Below, in pieces: positions 7,842 to 17,201 of a stretch of DNA of 64,000 nt. The notes below the pieces were generated by a model. The model was not told the DNA's origin. It worked only from the letters and a program-made list of their open reading frames with translations, and did no database searches. The translations under genes were made by a program, and so were the position numbers. Positions within the stretch are counted from its first letter, which is position 1; each line of letters begins with the position of its first letter. Source of the DNA: Prevotella sp. (lineage in GTDB: Bacteria > Bacteroidota > Bacteroidia > Bacteroidales > Bacteroidaceae); contig JAFUVB010000047.1 in assembly GCA_017471245.1 (NCBI GenBank), positions 1 through 64,000 of the forward strand, read 5' to 3'.

Positions 7842-9152
7842 ATGGTGAAAAAACTCTACCGGTTCCTGAGAGAAGACATCTGGAAAGTGCAGCGCGAGGA
7901 CATTTCTTCGTTCCGTTATCTGCTTTATGAAGTCATCAAGAAGGTGATGCTTGCTGTGGAATATTTCACCAGAAAGCGCATGATGGCCTCCGCGGCGGCA
8001 CTTACTTACTCCACGCTTCTTGCCATTGTGCCTATCATGGCGGTGGTTTTTGCCATTGCGCGAGGCTTCGGCTACAGCAAATACATTGAGTCTTGGTTCC
8101 GCGAAGCGCTCGCATCGCAGCCCCAGGCAGCCGAAGTGATCATCGGTTTTGTGAATTCCTACCTCGTACATACCAAGAGCGGCATCTTCCTCGGTGTGGG
8201 TTTGCTGTTCATGTTGTGGACTGTGATCATGTTGATCAGCAATATTGAGAAGGCATTCAACGACATTTGGCAGGTGAGCACCCCAAGAAGCATCTTCCGA
8301 ACCATCACCGATTACCTCGCAATGTTCTTCATCGCGCCCATCTTTTTGGTAGTAACGTCGGGCATTTCCATTATGATGGCAACCTTCGCAGATGGCATCG
8401 GCGAGGTGCTCATTGTGGGTCCCACGCTGCGATTCGTGCTCAAGCTGCTGCCATATCTCATCATGTCGGCAGTGTTCATTGCCTTTTACGTGTTCATGCC
8501 GAATACGAAGGTGAAGGTGAAAAGTGCCGTGGTGCCGGGCATCCTGGCAGGTTTCGCCATGCAGGGACTGCAGCTTTTCTACATCCATTCGCAGATTTGG
8601 GTCACCGGCTACAATGCCATCTACGGTTCGTTTGCTGCGTTGCCGCTGTTCATGCTGTGGCTTCAGATTTCGTGGACCATCTGTCTTTTCGGCGCAGAAC
8701 TTGCCTTCACCAACCAGAATCTCGAAGAATTTGCCTTCCGGGCAAAGACAGAAGACCTGAGCCATCGCTATGTATTGCTGCTCAGTGCCTGCCTGATGAC
8801 CCTCATTTGTCGCCGTTTCGAGCAGGGCGGAAAGCCTTATACGGCGCTCGAACTGAAGCTCCAGACCAACATTCCCATACGTATCACCCACGATTTGCTG
8901 GCTCGCCTGTCGAAAGTGGGCCTGATTGTGGAGGTGACAAATGATGAAAAGGGTGCCGAGTCGGTATATTTGCCTGCCGAAACCACAGCCAAACTGAGCA
9001 TCGGCATGATGATCGACCGCCTTGAAGCTGAGGGCAGCTGGAACATTTCGCCCTCTTTGCGGCCCATGGAAACGGCTTCGATGCTCACCGCAATGAAGAA
9101 CCGGAAAGACTATCTGGCGCTTCAGCGCGACATTCTCTTCAAAGACATCTGA
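7842..9152 (+). CDS. BrkB/YihY family inner-membrane protein
   Basis: A 436-residue membrane protein of the YihY/BrkB family, once misnamed ribonuclease BN. The cytoplasmic amino end is followed by about six membrane segments between residues 45 and 300, with the family block RMMASAAALTYSTLLAIVPI and, later, FAALPLFMLWLQISWTICLF. The last 130 residues are soluble (ISHRYVLLL to LFKDI in outline) and resemble a winged-helix region, as in other Bacteroidetes members. The frame is open from 7761, but the ATG at 7842 gives MVKKLYRFLREDIWKVQRED, a normal start. The function of the family is not settled. The neighbour thrC is convergent. Confidence 0.88.
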   Translation: MVKKLYRFLREDIWKVQREDISSFRYLLYEVIKKVMLAVEYFTRKRMMASAAALTYSTLLAIVPIMAVVFAIARGFGYSKYIESWFREALASQPQAAEVIIGFVNSYLVHTKSGIFLGVGLLFMLWTVIMLISNIEKAFNDIWQVSTPRSIFRTITDYLAMFFIAPIFLVVTSGISIMMATFADGIGEVLIVGPTLRFVLKLLPYLIMSAVFIAFYVFMPNTKVKVKSAVVPGILAGFAMQGLQLFYIHSQIWVTGYNAIYGSFAALPLFMLWLQISWTICLFGAELAFTNQNLEEFAFRAKTEDLSHRYVLLLSACLMTLICRRFEQGGKPYTALELKLQTNIPIRITHDLLARLSKVGLIVEVTNDEKGAESVYLPAETTAKLSIGMMIDRLEAEGSWNISPSLRPMETASMLTAMKNRKDYLALQRDILFKDI

Positions 9153-9595
9153 CAGATTGCTGTATTTTCTTTACTTTTTCTTGTCAGCAGAAAATGCGTT
9201 TTTGCCGGATTTAAAGAGCCGGAAGGCTGTTCATGCGTTCCCATTTTTGAGATTCCGGATTCAAGGAAGCACGATTCAAAGCCGCAAAAGATATGCTTTC
9301 GCAATAACGACATAATGATATAACGTTATAACGAATGATGATGCAAAGCCAAAGATATGCTTTCATTAAACAAAACCTATGCTTTTGCGCCGCAAAAGCA
9401 TAGGTTTTATCCTTCAATACTTATGGTGTCTTCTTCAGAAATAGCAGCAATTCTTCTTTACTTTCTCATTCCTTCTCCTTTACTTCCTCATTTTCAGGTG
9501 TTTACGGAATCATCAAAATCCTCGTCATTATTTCGCTTTCAGCCTGAATGATCGGCTCTGCGCGATTCTCAGAGACTTATTTTGATGAAAAAAGT
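9153..9595. other. Gene-free stretch between convergent genes
   Basis: 443 bases between the ends of the BrkB gene and thrC. It holds the perfect palindrome at 9372-9408 and two diverged relatives of its half-site, GCAAAAGATATGCTTTCGC at about 9283 and AAAGATATGCTTTC at about 9352. I see no coding region here. Confidence 0.7.
9372..9408. terminator. Perfect 18-base-pair palindrome, likely bidirectional terminator
   Basis: The arm AAAACCTATGCTTTTGCG is matched by its exact complement around a single central C, so all 18 pairs form. Each arm starts with A4 and ends in T4, so either strand gives a stem ending in T residues. It lies between the convergent BrkB and thrC genes. The arm is the same CATAGGTTTT motif found in repeat arrays near 26500, 44900 and 62350. 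Confidence 0.75.
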
Positions 9596-10903
9596 TTACT
9601 GTTGCTGCGCCAGCAGAAATGCCTTGAAGTCATCGAAATGCTTCGACATCGGGATGCTTTTCTTCTCTCCCTGCATGAAGGCAGCGAGGCGCGCGGGGAT
9701 GGCAACCTCGGTTCCGATGACCGCTTCCACCGTTTCCTTGAACTTGGCAGGGTGGGCAGTCTCGCAGAAAACGCCCGTTTCGCCCGGCAGCAGCTGCTCT
9801 TGCAGGGCGCGATAGCCGCATGCTCCGTGCGGGTCGAGCACGTAGCCGGTCTCCTCGAAGCACTGTTTCATGGTCTGGCGAATCTGTTCGTCGCTGTAGG
9901 TGGCACCGCTGATGAGCGATGAAATGCGCTCGTGGCTCTCGCCGTAGAGGTCGTATATGCGTGCGAAATTGCTGGGATCGCCCACGTCCATGGCATTGGC
10001 GATGGTCTGTTTCGATGGTTTCGGCTCGTATTTTCCTGTCTTGAGATATTGGAAAAACACGTCGTTGGCATTGTTGGCAGCAATGAACCGCTTGACGGGA
10101 AGCCCCATCTCGCGGGCGAACAGCGCAGCACAGATGTTGCCGAAATTGCCGCTCGGCACGCACACAACCAGCTCGTCGGCAAGCTCTTTCTGCTTCATCC
10201 GCGCGTAGGCATTGAAATAATAGAACGCCTGAGGCAGGAATCGCGCCACGTTGATGCTGTTTGCCGAGGTGAGGTTCATGTGGTTGTTCAGTTCATGATC
10301 CATGAAAGCGCTCTTCACCAGCGCCTGGCAGTCGTCGAAAACCCCATCCACCTCGATGGCGGTGATGTTGTTTCCGAGCGTGGTGAACTGGCTTTCCTGA
10401 ATGGCGCTTACCTTTCCCTTGGGGTAAAGCACATATACATGGATGCCTTCAACGCCGAGGAATCCGTTGGCAACGGCGCTTCCGGTGTCGCCCGACGTAG
10501 CCACCAGCACGTTCACCGTGGTTTTCTCGCCGCTGTTGATAAAGTATTGCAGCAGCCGAGCCATGAACCGGGCGCCCACATCCTTAAAGGCGAGCGTCGG
10601 TCCGTGGAATAATTCGAGCGAATAGATGGGGTGTTTCACCTTCACCACGGGGCAGTCGAATGGCAAAGTGTCGAAAACGAGTTCCTGAAGGGCATCTAAG
10701 TCAACGTCTTCACCGAAGAATGCGCTCGCCACATTGTAGGCAATGTCGCGGAAATGCATGTCCTGAATGTTGTCGAAAAACTCTTTTGGCATGCGGTTGA
10801 TGCGTTCCGGCATGTAGAGACCGCGGTCTTCGGCGAGCCCCTTTACCACTGCCTTCTGCAAGGAAGCCAAAGGAGCCTGGTGGTTGGTGCTGTAGTATTT
10901 CAT
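9596..10903 (-). CDS. thrC: Threonine synthase
   Basis: A PLP enzyme that turns O-phosphohomoserine into threonine, the last step of the pathway. The 435 residues begin MKYYSTNHQAPLASLQKAVV, and the PLP-lysine block is visible as HGPTLAFKDVGARF, followed by the phosphate-binding ATSGDTGSAVANGF. Length and layout fit the longer, E. coli-like class of threonine synthases. It is the last gene of a minus-strand operon with thrA and the phosphoglycerate-mutase-like gene, 62 bases downstream of the latter. The palindrome at 9372-9408 probably ends the transcript. Confidence 0.96.
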   Translation of the reverse strand: MKYYSTNHQAPLASLQKAVVKGLAEDRGLYMPERINRMPKEFFDNIQDMHFRDIAYNVASAFFGEDVDLDALQELVFDTLPFDCPVVKVKHPIYSLELFHGPTLAFKDVGARFMARLLQYFINSGEKTTVNVLVATSGDTGSAVANGFLGVEGIHVYVLYPKGKVSAIQESQFTTLGNNITAIEVDGVFDDCQALVKSAFMDHELNNHMNLTSANSINVARFLPQAFYYFNAYARMKQKELADELVVCVPSGNFGNICAALFAREMGLPVKRFIAANNANDVFFQYLKTGKYEPKPSKQTIANAMDVGDPSNFARIYDLYGESHERISSLISGATYSDEQIRQTMKQCFEETGYVLDPHGACGYRALQEQLLPGETGVFCETAHPAKFKETVEAVIGTEVAIPARLAAFMQGEKKSIPMSKHFDDFKAFLLAQQQ

Positions 10904-10965
10904 ATTTGTTGTGCTTTTGATTGATTCTTGTTCTGCTTTGCCCCATGTTTAGGGCATGTTTCGGT

Positions 10966-12210
10966 TCAGATGGTCATAAATGTCTGCATGAATTCTTGCA
11001 GTTTCAGCAGTCCGAGACTGCCGCTCACGCAGCTTATTTCGTCGTATTTCGCAACTGCGTCGGGTGTGATTTCCGGGTGCCAGATGATGAATGGCACCGG
11101 CTCGTTCACATGGATTCGCATCTCAACAGGGGTGGGGTGGTCGGGCAGAATGGCTATGCTGACAGGCTCTTCCCACGTTCTCACTTCCTCGAAGATGGGG
11201 CCTATGAGTCGCTCATCCAAGTAGTTGATGGCCCGAAGCTTCAGTTCCAGGTCGCCGTCATGGCCTGCCTCGTCGGTGGCTTCTACGTGAACGAAGACGA
11301 AATCCTGCCTTCTCAGGGCATCGATGGCTGCCTGTGCCTTGCCCTCATAGTTGGTATCGGCAAGTCCGGTGGCACCTTCCACGTCCACAATGTCAAGTCC
11401 TGCATAGTGGCCGATGCCTCTGATGAGGTCCACAGCAGAGATCACGCTGCCCGTTTTCACCTGCGGGAATCGCTCAGACAGCGGTTCCATCGACGGGCGA
11501 TAGCCTCCGCTCCACGGCCAGATGCTGTTTGCCGGTCGCTTTCCCTGCCTGATTCGTTCTTGGTTGAATGGGTGGTTTGCCAATAGTTTCTGCGATTCAA
11601 GGATCAGGCGGTTCAGCAGTTCGGCTGTTTCTTGTGCCGAAAAGCGTGTCGGTCTTTCGCTTTCATGGCCTGTTTCCTCCTTTGCCTTCACCATCAAGGG
11701 GCGCCATGGCTCGTCGGGATGGTCGTGCGGCGGTGCGCAAACAATGTTTTTGTTGCCCCCTTTCACAATGAGCAGGTGGCGGTATTGTATGCCTTTTACG
11801 AACTTGACGTGCTCATTGCCCAAGTGAAGGTTCAGGTAGTCGATGAGCGGAGCTGCCTCTTGCGTCTCCAGATTGCCGCCGTTGTGGGTGATGATCTTCT
11901 CTTCGTCGATGCAGATGATATTGCATCGCAGCGCAAGATCGTCGGCATCCATCTCATAACCTATGCTTGCCGCCTCCAACGGCCCGCGTCCTTCATACAC
12001 GCGGTTCAGGTCGTAGCCCATGATAGCGGTGTTTGCCACTTCGCTTCCCGGCGGAAATCCTTCGGGAATGGTGATGAGCCGGCCTGCAACACCTTTGCTT
12101 GCAATCATGTCCATATACGGTTTCCGGGCATATTGCAGCAGTGTTTGGTTGCCAAGTTTGGCGACGGGGTGGTCTGCCATCCCATCGCCAAGAATGATAA
12201 TATGCTTCAT
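10966..12210 (-). CDS. Phosphoglycerate-mutase-like enzyme, probable homoserine kinase
   Basis: A 414-residue member of the alkaline-phosphatase/cofactor-independent phosphoglycerate mutase superfamily (ApgM-like). It begins MKHIIILGDGMADHPVAKLG with the metal-binding Asp, and carries EVANTAIMGYD for the nucleophile region and VEATDEAGHDGD and LPDHPTP for further metal ligands. It lies exactly between thrA and thrC, 7 bases after thrA, and no GHMP-type thrB is present. Families of this superfamily have been proposed as homoserine kinases (TIGR02535, as I recall), and the position supports that role: phosphorylation of homoserine before threonine synthase. The superfamily is certain; the substrate is inferred from context. 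Confidence 0.85.
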   Translation of the reverse strand: MKHIIILGDGMADHPVAKLGNQTLLQYARKPYMDMIASKGVAGRLITIPEGFPPGSEVANTAIMGYDLNRVYEGRGPLEAASIGYEMDADDLALRCNIICIDEEKIITHNGGNLETQEAAPLIDYLNLHLGNEHVKFVKGIQYRHLLIVKGGNKNIVCAPPHDHPDEPWRPLMVKAKEETGHESERPTRFSAQETAELLNRLILESQKLLANHPFNQERIRQGKRPANSIWPWSGGYRPSMEPLSERFPQVKTGSVISAVDLIRGIGHYAGLDIVDVEGATGLADTNYEGKAQAAIDALRRQDFVFVHVEATDEAGHDGDLELKLRAINYLDERLIGPIFEEVRTWEEPVSIAILPDHPTPVEMRIHVNEPVPFIIWHPEITPDAVAKYDEISCVSGSLGLLKLQEFMQTFMTI

Positions 12211-12217
12211 TTCTCTC

Positions 12218-14653
12218 TTAAATATTGGCTATCGACATGATGTTAGCAAACACACCGGCAGCCGTTACGCTTGCTCCGGCACCGTAACCCTGTATCAGCA
12301 TCGGGTATTCCTTGTATCTCTCAGTGGTGAGAAGCACGATATTGTTGGAGCCTTCCAGATTGTAGAAAGGCGAATTGCGGTCGATCGACTTCAGCGAAAC
12401 GTTGGTCTTGCCGTGGTCCATCGTAGCCACGAACCTCCATCTGTTGCCTTCTTCCTCCAGTTTTCGGCGCCGTTTCTCGAAGTCTTCATCCAGTGTGGGC
12501 AGCTGTTTCCAGAAGTCTTCAAGCGTGCCTTCGAAGAACGAGTCGGGCACGAAGAGGCTTTTCTCCACGTCATCCTGCTCCACCTGATAGCCTGCTTCGC
12601 GGGTAAGGATCACCAGTTTGCGTATTACGTCGGTGCCGCTCAGGTCGATTCGCGGGTCGGGTTCGCTGTATCCTTCCTCCTTGGCGCTCCTCACCGTCTC
12701 AGAGAATGGCATGTCTGCCGAGATCTTGTTGAAGATATAGTTGAGCGTTCCGCTGAGAACGGCCTCTATTTTCAGTATTCTGTCGCCCGAAGCGCACAGG
12801 TCGTTGATGGTGCCAATGATGGGAAGTCCGGCTCCTACATTAGTTTCGTAGCGGAATTTCACGCCCCTTGCCAGTGCCGTTTGTTTCAGTTTGATGTAGT
12901 TGGAATAGTCTGACGATGCCGCAATCTTATTGGCTGCAATCACGCTGATGTTGTGTTCGAGGAACGTTTGATACAGTGCCGACACCTCTTTGCTGGCAGT
13001 GCAGTCAACGAAAACGCTGTTGAAGATGTTCATATTGATCACTTCGTCTCTCAGACGGTTTACGTTGCTCGGCTCGGAAGCCCTGAGCTGCTCGCGGTAA
13101 TTGTCAAGATCGATGCCGTCGCGAGAAAATATTGCGTTCTTGCTGCTGGCTATTCCCACCACGTTGAGCTTCAGTTTGCGGTTCGTTTTCAGCAGTTCAT
13201 ACTGGCTGCGTATCTGCTCTATGAGCTTGCTGCCTACGGTTCCCACGCCGCAGATGAAGAGATTGAGCACGTTATACTCAGAAAGGAAGAACGAATCGTG
13301 GAGCACATTGAGGGCTTTTCTCAGGTATTGACCGTCGATGACGAATGATATGTTGGTCTCGCTGGCACCTTGTGCGCAGGCAATCACGCTGATACCGCTG
13401 CGCCCGAGCGTACCAAACAGCTTGCCGGCGATACCCGGCGTGTGTTTCATATTTTCGCCAACGATGGCGATGGTGGCAAGTCCGCTCTCGGCATGCATGG
13501 GATACATGGCTCCCGTTTCTATCTCCTTGGAAAACTCTTCGTTCAATACGTCGACGGCGGCGCGTGCATCCTCGTCTCTCACACCTATGGAAGTGGAGTT
13601 CTCTGAAGATGCCTGCGACACGATGAACACCGATATTCCGTTGTTGGCAAGTATGGAGAAGATACGCCGGTTCACACCAATCACACCCACCATCGACAGA
13701 CCCGACACGGTGATCAGCGTGGTTCCGCTGATGCTTGAGATACCTTTGATGGGCTTATTGTCGTCTCTCACCTTTTCCTTAATCAAGGTTCCGGGGTGGT
13801 TGGGATTGAATGTGTTCTTCACCTTGATGGGTATATTCTTCACGCAAACGGGGTAGATGGTCGGCGGATAGATCACTTTGGCACCGAAGTTGCAGAGCTC
13901 CATGGCTTCGATGTAGCTCAGTTCGTTGATGGTATATGCGGTTTTGATCACCCGCGGGTCGGCTGTCATGAAGCCATCCACATCAGTCCATATCTCCAAA
14001 ACTTCGGCATCGAGGGCCGCGGCGATAATTGCTGCGGTGTAATCAGAGCCTCCGCGCCCCAGGTTTGTGGTCTCTTTCGTGTTCTTGTCGCGCCCAATGA
14101 ATCCCGGAACAACGGCAATTTTGGGCATGTCTTGGAAGGTTTCCTGCACCAGTCTGTTCGTCAGCTCTGCATCCAAGATATGCTTTCCGTTCTTTTTTTC
14201 CGTGCGGATGAAGTCGCGAGAGTTCATTCTGCGGGCTCCCTTGATAAGTGTTGCCACGATATGACTGCTCAGACGCTCACCGTAGGATACGATGGCGTTT
14301 TGCGTTTTCTCACTTAAATCATGGATAAGATAGACACCGAAGAGGATGCTTTTTAGCTGTTCGAACAGCGAATCCACCGTATTGAACAGGTCTTCACGCT
14401 TTTTTGTGTCAGTGATCACGGTGTCTATCATCTGGTGGTGGCGGTTAACCATCGCTTCAAACTCATCTCTGTAGTGCTCATCTCCATTGAGAGCCATCTG
14501 AGATGTTGCGATCAGCTTGTCTGTTATGCCGCCTAATGCACTGACAACTACTACTACGGGCTGCTTGCGAGCCTCTTTTTCAACAATCTTTTTTAAGCAT
14601 AAGATGCTTTTTACGGAACCAACAGACGTTCCGCCAAACTTTAAAACTTTCAT
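12218..14653 (-). CDS. thrA: Bifunctional aspartate kinase / homoserine dehydrogenase
   Basis: A fused enzyme that catalyses the first and third steps from aspartate to homoserine. The aspartate kinase occupies about residues 1-290, starting MKVLKFGGTSVGSVKSI. Two ACT domains that would sense the end product lie at about 310-460 (STSIGVRDEDARAAVDVL). Homoserine dehydrogenase follows from about 465, with the NAD(P)-binding FICGVGTVGSKLIEQI and the catalytic-region block VLSGTLNYIFNK. The 811 residues match E. coli ThrA in length. It opens the threonine operon, with a promoter box at 14718-14725. I see no clear leader peptide or attenuator ahead of it. Confidence 0.97.
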   Translation of the reverse strand: MKVLKFGGTSVGSVKSILCLKKIVEKEARKQPVVVVVSALGGITDKLIATSQMALNGDEHYRDEFEAMVNRHHQMIDTVITDTKKREDLFNTVDSLFEQLKSILFGVYLIHDLSEKTQNAIVSYGERLSSHIVATLIKGARRMNSRDFIRTEKKNGKHILDAELTNRLVQETFQDMPKIAVVPGFIGRDKNTKETTNLGRGGSDYTAAIIAAALDAEVLEIWTDVDGFMTADPRVIKTAYTINELSYIEAMELCNFGAKVIYPPTIYPVCVKNIPIKVKNTFNPNHPGTLIKEKVRDDNKPIKGISSISGTTLITVSGLSMVGVIGVNRRIFSILANNGISVFIVSQASSENSTSIGVRDEDARAAVDVLNEEFSKEIETGAMYPMHAESGLATIAIVGENMKHTPGIAGKLFGTLGRSGISVIACAQGASETNISFVIDGQYLRKALNVLHDSFFLSEYNVLNLFICGVGTVGSKLIEQIRSQYELLKTNRKLKLNVVGIASSKNAIFSRDGIDLDNYREQLRASEPSNVNRLRDEVINMNIFNSVFVDCTASKEVSALYQTFLEHNISVIAANKIAASSDYSNYIKLKQTALARGVKFRYETNVGAGLPIIGTINDLCASGDRILKIEAVLSGTLNYIFNKISADMPFSETVRSAKEEGYSEPDPRIDLSGTDVIRKLVILTREAGYQVEQDDVEKSLFVPDSFFEGTLEDFWKQLPTLDEDFEKRRRKLEEEGNRWRFVATMDHGKTNVSLKSIDRNSPFYNLEGSNNIVLLTTERYKEYPMLIQGYGAGASVTAAGVFANIMSIANI

Positions 14654-14717
14654 TATTTCTGTAAATTTCTTGAGCTCCCTCTGACAAGTGAGGGGCAGTG
14701 CTCGGTTAATTTGCGTG

Positions 14718-14725
14718 CAAAATTA
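14718..14725 (-). promoter_or_regulatory. -7 promoter box of the threonine operon
   Basis: The minus strand reads TAATTTTG followed by CACGC, matching TAnnTTTG. It lies 65 bases upstream of the thrA ATG and back to back with the promoter at 14769-14776. Confidence 0.7.
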
Positions 14726-14768
14726 TAAAGAATTATCTTAATGCACAACATTTTCCAATATATTTTAG

Positions 14769-14776
14769 TAATTTTG
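14769..14776 (+). promoter_or_regulatory. -7 promoter box of the FAD oxidoreductase gene
   Basis: TAATTTTG ends at 14776, inside a possible GTG start (14776). The true start is therefore more likely the ATG at 14794, leaving a leader of only about ten bases. Confidence 0.6.
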
Positions 14777-14793
14777 TGGCAAATTATTACAAT

Positions 14794-16410
14794 ATGATCA
14801 AAGAACTACAACTGCGCATCCTGCCGCATCAGGCTGCCTGCGAGGCATCGCTGAAGGATTATATCGCACGCGAAGAGGGTATTTCATTCTCGTCAATCAC
14901 ACATGTAAGGGTGCTCAAAAAAAGCATCGACGCGCGGCAACGCACCATTTACGTGAACCTGAAAGTGAGGGTTTACGTGGACGAGGAACCCGAAGACGAC
15001 ATGTATACACCTATTATATATAAAGATGTATCATCAGCTCCTGCGGTCGTCGTTGTGGGTGCCGGCCCCGGCGGACTGTTCTCAGCGCTGCGCCTTATCG
15101 AACTTGGATGCCGGCCTGTTGTGCTGGAACGAGGAAAAGATGTGCATGAGCGGAAGCGCGACTTGGCACAGATTGCCAAGACACATGTGGTTGACGAAGA
15201 CAGCAATTATTGTTTCGGCGAAGGCGGAGCTGGGGCTTTCAGCGACGGAAAACTGTATACGAGAAGCAAGAAACGTGGGAGCGTGGAGAAGATTCTCAAT
15301 GTTTTCTGCCAGCATGGAGCCAGCACGAGCATCCTCGCTGATGCCCATCCGCACATCGGAACAGACAAACTGCCCCGCATTATCGAGAATATGCGCGAGA
15401 CAATCATCAGATGCGGCGGCGAAGTACATTTCCAGACAAAGATGACAAGGCTGCTTTTGGAGAACTCCGTCACAGCAATCGGCTCTCCGATCTGTCAAGG
15501 ACGGACTGCAGGAGTGGAGGCTGTGGACTTGAAAAACGGCACATTCAAGTCGTTTTATGGCCCTGTTATATTGGCAACAGGTCATTCCGCGCGCGATGTC
15601 TACCGCTATCTGTCGGAGCAGAACATACCCATTGAGGCAAAGTCGCTTGCCGTGGGAGTGCGCTTGGAGCACCCTTCGCAACTCATAGACCAGATACAAT
15701 ACCACAGCAAACAGGGCAGGGGAGACTATCTTCCAGCAGCTGAATACAGCTTCGTGACGCAAATTGACAACCGGGGAGTGTATAGTTTCTGCATGTGTCC
15801 CGGCGGATTTGTCATACCGGCAGCAACAGGACCAGAGCAAATTGTGGTAAATGGAATGAGCCCAGCTAACAGAGGGACGCAGTGGAGCAATGCTGGCATG
15901 GTGGTGGAACTGCATCCCGAGGACATCGGAGCTGACGAAACGGATGCGCTCAGCATGATGCATTTCCAGGAAAAACTGGAGCGCGACTGTTGGTTACAGG
16001 GCAATATGAGGCAGACGGCACCAGCTCAGCGAATGGCAGACTTTGTAAACGGGAAGTTGAGCGGTAGTCTTCCAAGGAGCAGTTACGCACCTGGACTCAT
16101 CTCAAGTCCGCTGCATTTCTGGCTGCCACCGGTGATTTCCCACCGTCTCAGTGCCGGTTTCAGAAAGTTCGGACAGATGAGCAGGGGCTTCTTGACTAAT
16201 GAAGCGGTGCTCATAGCAGTGGAAACGCGCACGTCATCTCCCGTAAGAATCAGCAGAAAAAGTGACAATCTGCAGCATGTTTCGGTAGAAGGGCTGTTCC
16301 CATGTGGTGAAGGAGCGGGCTATGCAGGTGGCATTGTGTCGGCCGCCATCGACGGAGAGCGGTGCGCAGAGATGGCTGCCGCCTATTCCGTATCGGTGAA
16401 TCTGATGTAG
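14794..16410 (+). CDS. NAD(P)/FAD-dependent oxidoreductase (COG2509 type)
   Basis: A 538-residue flavoprotein of the uncharacterised FAD-dependent dehydrogenase family. After an amino-terminal region of about 85 residues comes the dinucleotide-binding motif VVVVGAGPGGLFSALRLIE. The family block NYCFGEGGAGAFSDGKLYTR lies near residue 140 and a second FAD-contact region, FPCGEGAGYAGGIVSAAIDG, lies near the end. The substrate is unknown. I chose the ATG at 14794 because the upstream GTG overlaps the promoter. Its 3' end overlaps the convergent PP2C gene by 28 bases. Confidence 0.88.
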   Translation: MIKELQLRILPHQAACEASLKDYIAREEGISFSSITHVRVLKKSIDARQRTIYVNLKVRVYVDEEPEDDMYTPIIYKDVSSAPAVVVVGAGPGGLFSALRLIELGCRPVVLERGKDVHERKRDLAQIAKTHVVDEDSNYCFGEGGAGAFSDGKLYTRSKKRGSVEKILNVFCQHGASTSILADAHPHIGTDKLPRIIENMRETIIRCGGEVHFQTKMTRLLLENSVTAIGSPICQGRTAGVEAVDLKNGTFKSFYGPVILATGHSARDVYRYLSEQNIPIEAKSLAVGVRLEHPSQLIDQIQYHSKQGRGDYLPAAEYSFVTQIDNRGVYSFCMCPGGFVIPAATGPEQIVVNGMSPANRGTQWSNAGMVVELHPEDIGADETDALSMMHFQEKLERDCWLQGNMRQTAPAQRMADFVNGKLSGSLPRSSYAPGLISSPLHFWLPPVISHRLSAGFRKFGQMSRGFLTNEAVLIAVETRTSSPVRISRKSDNLQHVSVEGLFPCGEGAGYAGGIVSAAIDGERCAEMAAAYSVSVNLM

Positions 16411-17201
16411 GTTCGGTCATCAAAACTGTTGTTTCCTTTCATCACTGCCTTCGTGGCTACGTGGATATCGATGCAGAGCGGGTCACTTTCCAGTGTGCTC
16501 TGCAGCCATTCCTCGCTTTCAGAAAGAGTAGGCAACAGGCGCGGATACCCATCGGTTGCAAGTACGATTTCATGGCAGTTTCTGGCGGAAATCACCTTCA
16601 CGCCGCCCATGAAGACGGGGAATCCGTCGATCACGGCATAGGTGATGTTCTGGCTTTTGCACGAGTCGATGATGTCGTGAAGTATGTATTCACGACCGGT
16701 GTCGTGGGTCTGGAAATCGGAAACCTTGGCTCCCTGTTTTAGTTTTTCATGGATATAGCGACTCCTTTTCATGGCATTCACCGCCTCGGCAGGCTTTTCA
16801 TTGTCGTGGTGAACACCATCAACAAGACACTGGCAATCACCAATCATCCATATTTCCTTTCTGTATTTGCTGTAGACAATGGCACTTGCGGTGAGGCGTT
16901 CCACGGGATTCTCCTGCAATTCTTTGAAGGAAATGCCATGTTCTCGGTATGTTTCTTGAAACACAGATGTAATGCCTTCACAGAAATCCTTGCATGTGAT
17001 GTCGCTTGGAATCGTCTTCAAATATCGGCAGATGAGCATCATTGCGTATTGTCCGTTGCGCATATCGGGATGCAGTTGCACGTTGCTCTTGCTCGTGCTC
17101 CCATCAATCACTGCGACGAAACTATCTGTTACGACCATTCCGTCTTCGCATGTTTCTGCCGTTTTCTTGCCTTGAATCTTTTGTTCTATAACTTTTATCA
17201 T
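16383..17201 (-). CDS. PP2C-like protein phosphatase domain protein
   Basis: A 272-residue protein related to metal-dependent Ser/Thr phosphatases of the PP2C family. Family-type acidic motifs are visible: VVTDSFVAVIDGSTSKSN (Asp-Gly near residue 36), MIGDCQCLVD (Gly-Asp) and ATDGYPRLLP (Asp-Gly). The frame is open to 17510, but upstream of 17201 it only shadows the end of ygiQ; MIKVIEQKIQGKKTAETCED from 17201 is the natural start. The first 80 bases thus overlap the end of ygiQ, which suggests translational coupling. The 3' end overlaps the convergent oxidoreductase gene. The substrate is unknown, and activity is not certain because the family is divergent here. Confidence 0.75.
   Translation of the reverse strand: MIKVIEQKIQGKKTAETCEDGMVVTDSFVAVIDGSTSKSNVQLHPDMRNGQYAMMLICRYLKTIPSDITCKDFCEGITSVFQETYREHGISFKELQENPVERLTASAIVYSKYRKEIWMIGDCQCLVDGVHHDNEKPAEAVNAMKRSRYIHEKLKQGAKVSDFQTHDTGREYILHDIIDSCKSQNITYAVIDGFPVFMGGVKVISARNCHEIVLATDGYPRLLPTLSESEEWLQSTLESDPLCIDIHVATKAVMKGNNSFDDRTYIRFTDTE

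Noticed and set aside
7827..8891. 354-codon minus-strand frame opposite the BrkB gene
   Set aside because: His/Glu/Arg-rich composition typical of an antisense frame of a membrane protein gene; it has no motifs.
14654..14717. Threonine attenuator leader ahead of thrA
   Set aside because: A small CCTC...GAGG pairing is present, but there is no leader peptide rich in Thr or Ile and no terminator hairpin with a T run.
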